Part shown: piece by piece, positions 55,027-63,921 of the stretch
Layout of the letters: each line of letters begins with the position of its first letter
How positions within the stretch are numbered: position 1 is the stretch's first letter
NCBI RefSeq assembly: GCF_000333955.1
Contig: NZ_CAPS01000018.1
Location: 1-64,000 of the forward strand
DNA: 64,000 nt
Origin: Rhodococcus sp. AW25M09
GTDB taxonomy: Bacteria; Actinomycetota; Actinomycetes; Mycobacteriales; Mycobacteriaceae
Direction of reading: 5' to 3'
Made by a program: the position numbers and the translations under genes
Notes under the pieces: generated by a model
What the model was told of the DNA's origin: nothing
The model's input: only the letters and a program-made list of their open reading frames with translations
Databases searched by the model: none

Positions 55027-56325
55027 CTACACCCGCACGCCGATGGTCAGTGCCCGGATCGTCGTCCAGGTCATCGACACCAGGCCGCGGAGTGCAGCAA
55101 ACGAGAAAGCAGTGGACCACACCGTTCGCGTCGAGGGTTCGGGCACCGCTACGCCGGCGAAGCGATCTGCCAACCAGTCCAGCGTCAGCGGCGCACAGAG
55201 CGGATGCAACGACAGGTGTTCACTCAACCGATCTCGGAGATAGGTCACGTGCGCGCCGGCGTCGTTGTACCGATCGACCTGTCCGTCGACGTCGTCTATG
55301 GCAATGATTTGATCGTGCACCGACTGGACGACCAACAGCGGCACCGTCGGGGCCGTGCGACCGGGCTGGATGTCCTGGAAAATCTGCACGATCTCGGGTA
55401 GAGCCAGCAGATCGGCCAGCGGAACGTCGATGTAGTCGTCCAGATCGTGCCGCGCCAACCGGATGACAGCTCGAACGGTCGTCATCGACTCTGCGGAATC
55501 GAAAATGCGCATTCCGTCCTCGTTGACGTACTGGCGAACGATCCGGTCCAGTTCGGGATAAGTACGCCGCAGACCGGCCACCACCAGCAGAGGCAGCGCT
55601 GCGTGCAGCGTCGCGTTCAGCCGGGTGAACGCCGAACCCGGATCTCCGACGGGCGAGCCGAGCGCGGCACCGACCAATTCGATCTCCGGCGCGTACTCCG
55701 GAGCCATCTCCGCTGCCCAGGACGTCGCGAGCCCGCCGCCCGAGTAGCCCCACAGAGCGACGGGCGTGCTCTCGTGCAACGCCAGTGGCTCGAACGACAA
55801 CACCGCGCGAATGGCGTCGAGCGTGCAGAACCCGGGCTCCTTCGGCGCACCCCAGTGTCCCTCGGGTCCCTCGTGATCGGGGATCGAGATGGTCCACCCG
55901 CGCCGAAGGGCGTGCAGAACCAGTAGGAACTCGAACTGCGGAACCGCGCCGAACGCCCGCGAGCCACGGCGAAGCGCGTAGGACGGAAAACAGGAGGACG
56001 CGACACCGTCTATCGCACACTGATAGGAGAGCAGTACCGGCTCGGCGTTCTGCGGCCGCAGCACAGTCGTGACGCTGGCCTGCGCAAGCCCATCGAGATC
56101 CACGGTGCGGTACAGAAGCTGCCACGCATCGACTCGCTGCCGAACGCGACCGAGCATCGCGACCTCGACCGGCCTTACCTTGAGAATCGTCCCCGGCCGA
56201 GCCGCGTCGTACCCTTCGGGTGCGGAATAGAACGGGTCGTCTTCGGGCCTGGTCGCGTCGTTCCGGCTCGATACATATTCCACCGGCCAGGGCTGTTCTT
56301 CCCCCAGTGATCTGTCGACGCTCAT
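55027..56325 (-). CDS. secretory-lipase family alpha/beta hydrolase
   Basis: A 432-residue lipase of the actinobacterial LIP family. The nucleophile elbow is ALWGYSGGGLATSWAAE; Asp is probably in VPLLVVQSVHDQIIAIDDVD and His in RLSEHLSLHPL. No signal peptide is obvious at the chosen ATG. Members hydrolyse triacylglycerols or other esters. It is 15 bp before the phosphodiesterase-like gene and likely co-transcribed. Confidence 0.85.
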   Translation of the reverse strand: MSVDRSLGEEQPWPVEYVSSRNDATRPEDDPFYSAPEGYDAARPGTILKVRPVEVAMLGRVRQRVDAWQLLYRTVDLDGLAQASVTTVLRPQNAEPVLLSYQCAIDGVASSCFPSYALRRGSRAFGAVPQFEFLLVLHALRRGWTISIPDHEGPEGHWGAPKEPGFCTLDAIRAVLSFEPLALHESTPVALWGYSGGGLATSWAAEMAPEYAPEIELVGAALGSPVGDPGSAFTRLNATLHAALPLLVVAGLRRTYPELDRIVRQYVNEDGMRIFDSAESMTTVRAVIRLARHDLDDYIDVPLADLLALPEIVQIFQDIQPGRTAPTVPLLVVQSVHDQIIAIDDVDGQVDRYNDAGAHVTYLRDRLSEHLSLHPLCAPLTLDWLADRFAGVAVPEPSTRTVWSTAFSFAALRGLVSMTWTTIRALTIGVRV

Positions 56326-56386
56326 ATCTCCACCGCTTCTTGTCCGAGCCTTTTCGTCACACTAACTTGCCCTGACCGCCCCCATT

Positions 56387-57643
56387 TCACGCAGCCTGCC
56401 GCCAGTTGGTGATCAAGACATCGGTCGCGTAGCTCAGGTCGAGACCTTCTCCGCCCCAGTTCGGGATGATGGCGTCGGGCTCGATGTCGTTGCATTTTCG
56501 CCGAAGATCCTCTGCATCACCGGATACCGCGGGTGCATGCAGAATCTCGGTACCCGAAGGGTGACGAAACACGAAGCGTTGGCCGCCAAGGGCTTCGATG
56601 AAGAAGTACCCGTCGTGCAGCGCTCGATGATGTTCACCGCACAGCAGGATCAGGTTGTCGAGTGACGTTTCGCCACCACGGGAGTAGTACGTGACGTGAT
56701 GCGAATGCAGAAAGCGCGTGCGGCCGCATCCGGGCGCAGCGCAACACCGATCTCTGATGATCAGCTGCCGCATTTGAGTTCGGCTCGGGTTCCTGGACTT
56801 GGCACTCCATCGCACAGTCCTACCGAGACGGCCGTGACCGACCGTCCGCATCACTGCGGAACACGGCACCTGAGCCAGTGTCTCGTCGTCCAGCCCCGGT
56901 CCGTCGTCGAAGTGGGCGTGATCGCGGCCCGCCTCTTCACTGTCACCGATGTGCACCAGTACCTCAGCGGCAGGTGAAACCACCGGAGAAGCCACGGCAT
57001 CGCACACCATCTCTGCCATCGCGATCAGTGCCGGCACCGGATTTGTGGGAGCCGGAGCCGCGCGGTCGCCCTCCGCTTCGTCCTCGGTGCGAGTGCGCTC
57101 GTACTCCGCCCTGGTCAGCGCGGCCAGGAATCGTTTGCCGTCCTCGGGTCGGAATCGTGCACTGACCACGAGGGAACCGTCGTCTTCATCCCAGCGCCAT
57201 CGCCCCACGCACGGATCGGCGTCCACACCGTTTCGCCTACTCGGTCGCATCGCCTTCTTCAGTCCACGGCACAGGCGCTCGATATGTGCCGCGGGTGCGT
57301 CGAGTGCCTTCTGCAGCAATGACGCCTCGTTCTCGGCCGTAGCCACCCGAGTCATCGCCCGCACCTTGGAGTACGAGACCGTGCCGCTCAGGTAGGCCGA
57401 GGTGATCAGCGGCAACTCCCGCATCGCTTTGGCCACCCGCACCTGCTCACGGGCCGTGTGCAGATCGACTCCCGCGCGCCAGGACAGCCAGTGCGCACAG
57501 GACCGCACCTCCCAGCCTGCCCACCCGCGTCGCACGTCGAACTCGCCCACCAGGATCAGATACTGCGCTGACGCGGCAGCGATCTGACCGGCCAGAGCAC
57601 AGATCTCGGTTTCGATATCTCGCGTCTCGGTCCTGTCGATCAT
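56387..57643 (-). CDS. DUF222/13E12-family HNH endonuclease protein
   Basis: A 418-residue protein. The N-terminal DUF222 domain includes REQVRVAKAMRELPLITSAY and LSGTVSYSKVRAMTRVAT. The C-terminal HNH nuclease has CCAAPGCGRTRFLHSHHV, SLDNLILLCGEHHRALHDG with the His, Asn and His and two zinc-binding cysteine pairs. This is the 13E12 repeat family of mycobacteria and rhodococci, often multicopy. ATG 57643 lies 18 bp after a SOS-box-like site; an ATG six codons upstream would begin just at the box. DNA-damage induction is likely. Confidence 0.88.
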   Translation of the reverse strand: MIDRTETRDIETEICALAGQIAAASAQYLILVGEFDVRRGWAGWEVRSCAHWLSWRAGVDLHTAREQVRVAKAMRELPLITSAYLSGTVSYSKVRAMTRVATAENEASLLQKALDAPAAHIERLCRGLKKAMRPSRRNGVDADPCVGRWRWDEDDGSLVVSARFRPEDGKRFLAALTRAEYERTRTEDEAEGDRAAPAPTNPVPALIAMAEMVCDAVASPVVSPAAEVLVHIGDSEEAGRDHAHFDDGPGLDDETLAQVPCSAVMRTVGHGRLGRTVRWSAKSRNPSRTQMRQLIIRDRCCAAPGCGRTRFLHSHHVTYYSRGGETSLDNLILLCGEHHRALHDGYFFIEALGGQRFVFRHPSGTEILHAPAVSGDAEDLRRKCNDIEPDAIIPNWGGEGLDLSYATDVLITNWRQAA

Positions 57644-57660
57644 GAACGCCCCCCGGCTCA

Positions 57661-57676
57661 TCGAATGTGTGTTCGA
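57661..57676. promoter_or_regulatory. LexA/SOS box
   Basis: TCGAATGTGTGTTCGA differs at one position from the mycobacterial SOS box TCGAAC-N4-GTTCGA. It lies 18 bp upstream of the DUF222-HNH start. The remaining 57677-57881 stretch shows no gene. Confidence 0.7.
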
Positions 57677-57881
57677 CAAATGTACGACGGGCCACCGACA
57701 AGAACTCCGAAGCGGAGGCGATCCGTCCCCGCGGGGACGTGATCGGACCACATTTCCTCACCGATGGGCCGATACTGACACCAGACGCCGTTCTCGAGCG
57801 ATGGGTAGTGCAGCCGTGAACAGACACCGATCAGTGGAGCCACCGACCGGCGACACACATCCAGTACTGGGTGGGTAGCGA

Positions 57882-59114
57882 ATGCCTCACATGGCCGACG
57901 ACCCCAATACTCTCGTGCGCTTTCGTAGTCCACTGCGCAGCACGTGGTTGACGTCGTTGTTCGGCGCTGTACTGCTGGTTGCGTTGCCGATCGTCATCAT
58001 TACGGGCCTGCTCTCGTACATTGCGTACGGACCACAGTTCGGTCAGGCCAGGCCGGGGGCCGTCGGGTGGCTGCGATTGCCGTTCTTCGACTGGCCGACC
58101 GACCCCGCCTGGCTCTACCAGCTCACTCAGGGCCTGCACGTGGGGTTGGGGCTGATCATCGTGCCGCTCGTCATCGCAAAACTGTGGTCGGTGATGCCCA
58201 AGCTCGCCGAACTACCACCCGTCCGATCGCCGGCGCACGCACTCGAACGCCTGTCCCTGCTCGCGCTTGTCGGCGGACTGCTGTTCGAGATCGTCACCGG
58301 CGTCCTCAACATTCAGTACGACTACGTCTTCGGTTTCGACTTCTACGCCGCCCACTACTTCGGGGCCTGGGTGTTCATCGCGGGATTCCTCGTACACCTC
58401 GGCCTCAAGGTTCCGCTGATGTGGCGAACTTTGCGGTCGGAGTCGTTGATGGACGTGCTACGCACACGCAACGAGGCTGCGAACGACACACCGCCGGCAA
58501 CCATGAGCCGGCGTGGTGCCATCGGATTGGTGGCCGCCGGAATGGGTTTCGTCGCCGTACTGACGCTCGGCCAGACGCTCGGTGGAGTTCTGCGCAAGGC
58601 AGCAATTCTGCTTCCACGAGGGCGCTCCTACGGCGACGGCCCCAACGACTTCCAGGTCAACCGAACGGCCGAGGCCGCGGGAATCACCGAGGCGCAAACC
58701 GGTGCCGACTGGCAGCTGACGATCAGCAGCGCAGCCGACGACGCCGTTCCGGTGGTGCTGTCCCGAGGCAGGCTGATGTCGATGCCGCAGCGTACTGCGG
58801 AACTTCCGATCGCCTGCGTCGAAGGATGGTCGACGACTCAGACCTGGACCGGCGTGCCGCTGGCCGAACTCGCCGCCCTTGCCGGCGTGCCCGCGCCGCG
58901 CTCGGCCGAGGTGACCTCGCTCGAACAGAACGGTGCGTTCACGCGCGCGGTACTGCAGGGGAATCAAGCGGCCCATCCGGACTCGCTGCTGGCGTTGACG
59001 GTCAACGGGGTCGACCTCTCGCTCGATCACGGGTATCCAGCGCGGGTGATCGTGCCGGCGCTGCCGGGCGTACACAACACCAAATGGGTTGCGAGCATCG
59101 TCTTCCGTTCCTGA
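57882..59114 (+). CDS. cytochrome b/molybdopterin oxidoreductase fusion
   Basis: A 410-residue membrane protein. Four helices (about 22-48, 82-105, 122-144, 158-182) with His86, His158 and His172 form a cytochrome-b561-like haem unit. A linker carries SRRGAIG (209-215), a twin-arginine motif, directly before helix five (212-232). The C-terminal domain (245-410) is sulphite-oxidase-like with Cys312 in PIACVEGWSTTQTW as molybdenum ligand. So both parts of an MsrPQ-like system appear in one chain. Five helices put the C terminus outside. The substrate (sulphoxide, sulphite or other) is unknown. Confidence 0.85.
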   Translation: MPHMADDPNTLVRFRSPLRSTWLTSLFGAVLLVALPIVIITGLLSYIAYGPQFGQARPGAVGWLRLPFFDWPTDPAWLYQLTQGLHVGLGLIIVPLVIAKLWSVMPKLAELPPVRSPAHALERLSLLALVGGLLFEIVTGVLNIQYDYVFGFDFYAAHYFGAWVFIAGFLVHLGLKVPLMWRTLRSESLMDVLRTRNEAANDTPPATMSRRGAIGLVAAGMGFVAVLTLGQTLGGVLRKAAILLPRGRSYGDGPNDFQVNRTAEAAGITEAQTGADWQLTISSAADDAVPVVLSRGRLMSMPQRTAELPIACVEGWSTTQTWTGVPLAELAALAGVPAPRSAEVTSLEQNGAFTRAVLQGNQAAHPDSLLALTVNGVDLSLDHGYPARVIVPALPGVHNTKWVASIVFRS

Positions 59115-59132
59115 CCTAGCCGTGCCCGTCTC

Positions 59133-59147
59133 GCCCCAGGCTGGGGC
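59133..59147 (+). terminator. GCCCCAG/CTGGGGC hairpin
   Basis: A perfect inverted repeat 19 nt after the molybdo-enzyme stop. No T-run. Confidence 0.4.
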
Positions 59148-59378
59148 TCCGTAGCCGTCACGAAATGCTTGCTGTTCGGCCTCGGGTCTCCCCGCCATCA
59201 CGTGAATTCCCCAGTCAGCAGCAGGATCTCCCCAGAACGCGCGATCGTGGTCGAGAACTCCGACGATCCGCAGTGATGCTTCGTCGAGGATCAGGTTGGG
59301 GATGAACAGGTCGCCGTGCAGCATGCGCGGTTCGGCCACCCGGTCCAGAAGATCACTCGCGTGCCTGCGCGTCGTCAG
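59148..59378 (-). pseudogene. aminoglycoside phosphotransferase-like kinase remnant
   Basis: After an in-frame TGA (59379-59381) the minus strand reads DLLDRVAEPRMLHGDLFIPN, LILDE, VGVLDHDRAFWGDPAADWGI and EAEQQAFRDGYG: the catalytic HGDLFxPN and the DFG-like LDHDRA of APH-family kinases. The N lobe is gone and the C terminus runs into the antisense of the molybdo-enzyme gene. About 75 of some 300 residues remain. Confidence 0.7.
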
Positions 59379-59409
59379 TCACGTTAGCCAGAGTACCGAT
59401 ATGGTCGCG

Positions 59410-59859
59410 CTATCGCCGCTGAGCTGCTTCCAACTGCGATCGCAACGTGGACTCGGTATGCCGGATGGCCTGCCCGACGACGGGTTCGACGACGGCCCCG
59501 AGGAGCTTGCCCGCGATACCACCGGGCAGGCTGTAGCGGAAGATGACGTCGAGGCGGGTCTGCCCCTCGTCGAGGTCGACGAAAGACCAGGTGGAGGAGT
59601 TGGACAGGCCCTCGACCGATTCGAGCGTCAGCCGCTCGTCGGGGACCCATTCGGTCACGTGCACGACGGAGGTAAGCGCCTTCGGGCCGATCTGCATGGT
59701 CGCGTCGTACGTGGCACCGAGACCGGACGTGATCTCGCCTCTCGGCTCGAACCGGGTGATTCCGAACATCCACTGCGGCACGTTCCGGTAGTCGTCGAGA
59801 TAGGCGAAAGCTGCCTCACGACTGGTCGACGCGATCGCCGAACGATTGATCTCACGCAT
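59410..59859 (-). CDS. SRPBCC-family protein
   Basis: A 149-residue START-like protein: INRSAIASTSREAAFAYLDD, YRNVPQWMFGITRFEPRG, STWSFVDLDEGQTRLDVIFRY and a long C-terminal helix. It forms a hydrophobic cavity; the ligand is unknown. Monocistronic. Confidence 0.82.
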   Translation of the reverse strand: MREINRSAIASTSREAAFAYLDDYRNVPQWMFGITRFEPRGEITSGLGATYDATMQIGPKALTSVVHVTEWVPDERLTLESVEGLSNSSTWSFVDLDEGQTRLDVIFRYSLPGGIAGKLLGAVVEPVVGQAIRHTESTLRSQLEAAQRR

Positions 59860-59912
59860 ATCGCCGACTGTAGTACACGCTACGGCGTGTTACACACACT
59901 TTGCCCGACGGA

Positions 59913-60866
59913 CTACCGCCGAACGTAGCCCAGCTGCTTATCGACGACGTTGACCAGTGACGATCCGGCCAGATATCGGTGCAGGTTGCCCTCGAACAGC
60001 TGCCACAGGCGCTCGGCGAAGTCGTCGGCGTCGCCTGCCAGATGTGCGGTCAAGATGACGTTCTCCATGTCCCACAGCGGGCTCGTGTCCGGCAACGGCT
60101 CGACCTCGAAGACATCGAGCACGGCCCAACCGATCGCCCCGGACGCCAATGCCGCACACAGCGCTTTCTCGTCGACGACGGGACCGCGTGAGATATTGAC
60201 CAGGCCCGCATAGGAACGCATGGCCTCGAGCACTTCGGCATCGACGAGTCCTCGAGTGCTGTCGGTCAACGGCGCAGCCAGCACGACGACGTCGTATTCT
60301 CCTGCATACGAGGATAATTGGCCTACATCCAGAATTCGATCGAACTCGGCATCGCCTGGGCGCTCGGACGTTGCCGAGGCATCGACGCGCATACCGAGTG
60401 CTCCGAGTACCCGACCGATCTCACGTCCGATGGAGCCTGGTCCGACGACAAGCGCGCGGCGGCCCTGAATTCCGCTGGTCCCTCGATGCTCCCAGACACG
60501 ATCGCGCTGTCGACGGATTGCCTGGGGCAGCTTCTTGACCGACGCCAGAACTCCAGCGGCGACGTATTCGGCTATCGCACGGTCGAGGATGCCACCGGAG
60601 TTGGTCAGCAGCCACGGGCCCTCGCGTAGAGCGGGATCCAACAGCCGATCGACTCCTGCGCTCGATGCGTGAATCCATCGAAGGTTCGTGGCATTCGGCC
60701 ACACGGCCTGCAGATCGACGGTCTCGAACGTCCGAAACAGCAGCACCTCCGCCCACGAGACCGCATCGGCGAGTTCAGCGATCACGCAGCCCCTGAAGTG
60801 AGCTCCTTCGATCGAGGGAAAGGACATTCGATCCGAATCACTCTCGACCACAAGCACGTTCACCAT
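59913..60866 (-). CDS. D-2-hydroxyacid dehydrogenase
   Basis: A 317-residue NAD-dependent dehydrogenase. The dinucleotide motif is ALVVGPGSIGREIGRVLGAL (a GxGxxG), with Arg in LVNISRGPVVDE and a catalytic Glu in VFEVEPLP. The catalytic His pairs as usual near LTAHLAGDADDF. Start ATG 60866; the longer upstream frame has no ribosome site. Divergent from the acetyltransferase gene by 87 bp. It reduces a 2-oxoacid; identity unknown. Confidence 0.85.
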   Translation of the reverse strand: MVNVLVVESDSDRMSFPSIEGAHFRGCVIAELADAVSWAEVLLFRTFETVDLQAVWPNATNLRWIHASSAGVDRLLDPALREGPWLLTNSGGILDRAIAEYVAAGVLASVKKLPQAIRRQRDRVWEHRGTSGIQGRRALVVGPGSIGREIGRVLGALGMRVDASATSERPGDAEFDRILDVGQLSSYAGEYDVVVLAAPLTDSTRGLVDAEVLEAMRSYAGLVNISRGPVVDEKALCAALASGAIGWAVLDVFEVEPLPDTSPLWDMENVILTAHLAGDADDFAERLWQLFEGNLHRYLAGSSLVNVVDKQLGYVRR

Positions 60867-60953
60867 GGGGGCTATCCTCGCCTCTTCGCCGATACCATGT
60901 CGAAACAATACTCGATCTGTTCGAGAAGCCGACCGATCGGTAGTGTCTGCTCC

Positions 60954-61514
60954 ATGGGCGAGAATCGGGATCGGATGCTTCGGGGCGAGCTCTACCGGGA
61001 CAGCGATCCAGACCTGGTCGCGTCTCGGGTGTCGTGCGGAAAGCTGCTCGACCGGTTCAATGCCACCGCGGCAGACCAGAACGCAGAGCGCAGAGCGATA
61101 CTCGGGCAGTTGCTCGGATCCATCGGAGCTGATTCGTGGATCATGCCGCGATTCCAATGCGATTACGGCACATACATTTCCATCGGTTCGAACACTTTCC
61201 TCAACTACGACGCGATCCTGCTGGACTGCGCACCCATCACCATCGGGGACGACGTTTCGATCGGCCCACGCACACAACTACTGACGGCTCTGCATCCCAT
61301 GGAAGATCACGAGGCCCGCCGAACTCGCTGGGAGAGTGCGCTTCCTATCACCATCGGTGACAACGTCTGGCTGGGCGGCGGCGTCATCGTCTGCCCGGGG
61401 GTCACCATCGGCGAGAACTCGGTGATCGGCGCGGGGAGCGTCGTCACTCGCGACGTACCGTCGCACACCTTCGCCGCCGGTAACCCGTGTCGGGCAATTC
61501 GCGCCCTACCGTGA
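60954..61514 (+). CDS. maltose/galactoside O-acetyltransferase family protein
   Basis: A 186-residue left-handed beta-helix acetyltransferase (LacA/Maa/NodL). RMLRGELYRDSDPDLVASR is the N-terminal helix region; then come PRFQCDYGTYISIGSNTFLN, catalytic His in TALHPMEDHEARR, and hexapeptide repeats (ITIGDNVWLGGGVIVCPGVT). ATG 60954. Convergent with, and overlapping by 9 bp, the ABC permease gene. Confidence 0.9.
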   Translation: MGENRDRMLRGELYRDSDPDLVASRVSCGKLLDRFNATAADQNAERRAILGQLLGSIGADSWIMPRFQCDYGTYISIGSNTFLNYDAILLDCAPITIGDDVSIGPRTQLLTALHPMEDHEARRTRWESALPITIGDNVWLGGGVIVCPGVTIGENSVIGAGSVVTRDVPSHTFAAGNPCRAIRALP

Positions 61515-63089
61515 GATCACTGCATTCAAAATCCTGTCGGAGTCACGAACCAGCGTGCCGACGGCCATGCGCGCCCCCCACCACATCCCGAACCAGCCGA
61601 CCGCTACGGCGACGGGAATGGACAAATAGGCGAAGGCTCCGGGAAGGAGCAGCGCGAGTAGCAGACCGGGCACGACCGACAGTCCCAGGACAACCATTCC
61701 GAGCATGAGTAGTCCGAATGCATTGCCGGTGAACGATCCCCGTGTGTTCAACGAGAATGCCTTGGTCGGTTCGGGCACCGAGTACGCGCCACGCACGGAG
61801 GTCACAGCGGTCAGCCCGGCACTCACTCCGAGCATCGAAATCGTCACCGCGATGGGGATCTGCAGTCGGTCGAGCCCGACATCGCCGAACACTCGAACCA
61901 CCAGGGTCGACAGAATCGCGAAAGGTGCCGCGACCAGCAGCCAGGCGATCTGCCGACCACGGACATCGTCGGGAAGGGCTTGCGGAATCATCACCAGGTG
62001 CCACATCGAACTACCGTCGAGACCGTACGAATTCGACCCCGCGCCCATCGCCATGAAGATCACGATCCACGCGCCCCAGGCGGCGCTGAACGGAATCGAG
62101 TCCGACACCAACGGACCGATTCCCCCGAGCACCGCGAAAATCAGCACCGACAAGAGCTGACTTCGACGACGCATGTCCCCGCGCCACAGAGACAACTCGC
62201 GCGTCACCACCGCGCCGACTCGCGTTGTCCGCCAACCTGTCGCTCCGTCGCGACCGCCGGCGATCGTCTGCTTTCGCGATGCTCCCGAGGAGGTGGAGAC
62301 CCGTCCTTCGAAAAGCCGCAGTACCAGTCGCTGCCACGCCCAGACCAATGCGCCGTCCAGCAGCAACAATCCCAGTACTGCGCCGATCGCCAGCGGCCAG
62401 TTGCCGTCCAGCGCAGCATCCACGCCGGTGATTCCCCAACTGAACGGAATCGAATGTGCCAGCGTCAGAGGCCAAGTCACGTCACCGGACAGCACCCGGC
62501 CGAAATTCTGGGTGATGGGAAACTGCAGGAAGTACAGACCACCGAAGACCGCACTGAACACCAGAAGCGCGAGCTCGCGACTGCGCCTGCTCTTGAGGAG
62601 CTGCGACATCGCCAGCGTCACCACCCTGGACAACGTCACGAAGAACACCAACGTTGCTGGCCAGGCCACCAACGCGAGCGGAAGTGCCGTCACGGAACGA
62701 GACAGCGCATAGATCGGGATACACGCGGACGCGATGGTGGTCAGCGGGACCACGATGCCGAACGCCGACGAGGTCAACAACGCACGTGCAAGCCGACTGG
62801 GGTCGACGGAGAGCAATTGAAAGTGACGGGGCTGAATATTGTCGTCGGAGATGCCCGACAGCACCGGGAACAGCACCCAACTCAGCCCAGCCAGGGTCAG
62901 CCCGAGGCTCGCGGTACCACCGACCAGTACCTGTGAGGCATCACTACGCGCCGCCAGCACGCACGCCAGTACAGCGAAGACCAGCCCCAGCAATCCGAAA
63001 ACAGTCTTGACCACCGCACGTCCACCTGTGAATTGCCTGCGGTAGAGCGTGATTCGCATCTGCAGGACGGTGCGCTCGACGGATGTCAC
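61506..63089 (-). CDS. ABC transporter permease
   Basis: A 527-residue integral membrane protein with about 12 helices, for example VVKTVFGLLGLVFAVLACVL and GLLMLGMVVLGLSVVPGLLL, and no other domain. GTG start at 63089 overlapping the ATPase stop (GTGA); the frame continues upstream as an antisense shadow. It pairs with the ATPase as an ABC-2-type exporter. Substrate unknown. Confidence 0.85.
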   Translation of the reverse strand: MTSVERTVLQMRITLYRRQFTGGRAVVKTVFGLLGLVFAVLACVLAARSDASQVLVGGTASLGLTLAGLSWVLFPVLSGISDDNIQPRHFQLLSVDPSRLARALLTSSAFGIVVPLTTIASACIPIYALSRSVTALPLALVAWPATLVFFVTLSRVVTLAMSQLLKSRRSRELALLVFSAVFGGLYFLQFPITQNFGRVLSGDVTWPLTLAHSIPFSWGITGVDAALDGNWPLAIGAVLGLLLLDGALVWAWQRLVLRLFEGRVSTSSGASRKQTIAGGRDGATGWRTTRVGAVVTRELSLWRGDMRRRSQLLSVLIFAVLGGIGPLVSDSIPFSAAWGAWIVIFMAMGAGSNSYGLDGSSMWHLVMIPQALPDDVRGRQIAWLLVAAPFAILSTLVVRVFGDVGLDRLQIPIAVTISMLGVSAGLTAVTSVRGAYSVPEPTKAFSLNTRGSFTGNAFGLLMLGMVVLGLSVVPGLLLALLLPGAFAYLSIPVAVAVGWFGMWWGARMAVGTLVRDSDRILNAVISR

Positions 63090-63886
63090 GAGCGCATCCA
63101 AGACAGGCCGTCCGGGTTCTGTTCTCGGGTACCGACCAGACGAACGAAGGCGTCGTCGAGGGTTCCGCCGGCACGGACCTCGTCGACCGTTCCCGACGCA
63201 ACGACTCGGCCGCCGGTGATGACACCGACGTGAGTGCACAGTTGCTCGACGAGCGCCATGACGTGGCTCGACAGAATCACCGACCCGCCGGACCGGACGA
63301 ATTGAACGAGAATGGTGCGAATAGTGGTGGAGGAGATGGGATCGACGGCCTCGAAAGGCTCGTCCAACACCAGTAGCCGGGGCCCGTGCAGCAGTGCTGA
63401 GGCAAGTCCGATCTTCTTGGTCATTCCCGCGGAGTAGTCGGCGATGACGGTTCCTCCGGCGTCGGTCAGATCCAATGCATCCAGCAGTTCGTCTCGACGC
63501 TGCGCGATGACGTCCTCCGGCATCGCGCGCAATCGTCCGAAGTAGGTCAGCAGCTCGTGACCGGTGAATTGCGACGGCAACGTCAGCCCGTCGGGGAGCA
63601 CCCCGAGCAGCTCTTTCGCTGCGATCGGGTCGGCCCAGACATCCCTTCCGAACACCAGACTTCGCCCGTATTGAGGTCTGAGTAGTCCCACTGCCATGGA
63701 CAGCGACGTCGTCTTACCTGCACCGTTAGGACCCACCAAGCCGAACATCGAGCCGGGTGGAACCGTCAACGACAGATCGTCGACGGCAGGTTTGGGGCCG
63801 AAGGCCATACACAGGTGCTCGAGCATCAGGGCAGCAGAGTTCGTTTGCACGGGTAACAGACTAACCGGTATGGGCGGATTCGTCAT
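63086..63886 (-). CDS. ABC transporter ATP-binding protein
   Basis: A 266-residue ABC ATPase: Walker A VGPNGAGKTTS, signature YSAGMTKKIGLASALLHG (an altered LSGGQ), Walker B LLVLDEPFEAVD, switch His in ILSSHVMALVEQ. N terminus uncertain: ATG 63886 or a later ATG (MLEHLCMAFG). Operon with the permease. Confidence 0.92.
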   Translation of the reverse strand: MTNPPIPVSLLPVQTNSAALMLEHLCMAFGPKPAVDDLSLTVPPGSMFGLVGPNGAGKTTSLSMAVGLLRPQYGRSLVFGRDVWADPIAAKELLGVLPDGLTLPSQFTGHELLTYFGRLRAMPEDVIAQRRDELLDALDLTDAGGTVIADYSAGMTKKIGLASALLHGPRLLVLDEPFEAVDPISSTTIRTILVQFVRSGGSVILSSHVMALVEQLCTHVGVITGGRVVASGTVDEVRAGGTLDDAFVRLVGTREQNPDGLSWMRS

Positions 63887-63921
63887 GCGGTATGTATCGG
63901 CGATCCCGGTACCATCTGGGC

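Noticed and set aside
58458-59147. Continuation of the kinase remnant frame opposite the molybdo-enzyme
   Set aside because: Homology to APH kinases ends near 59148; beyond that it is antisense of the molybdopterin domain.
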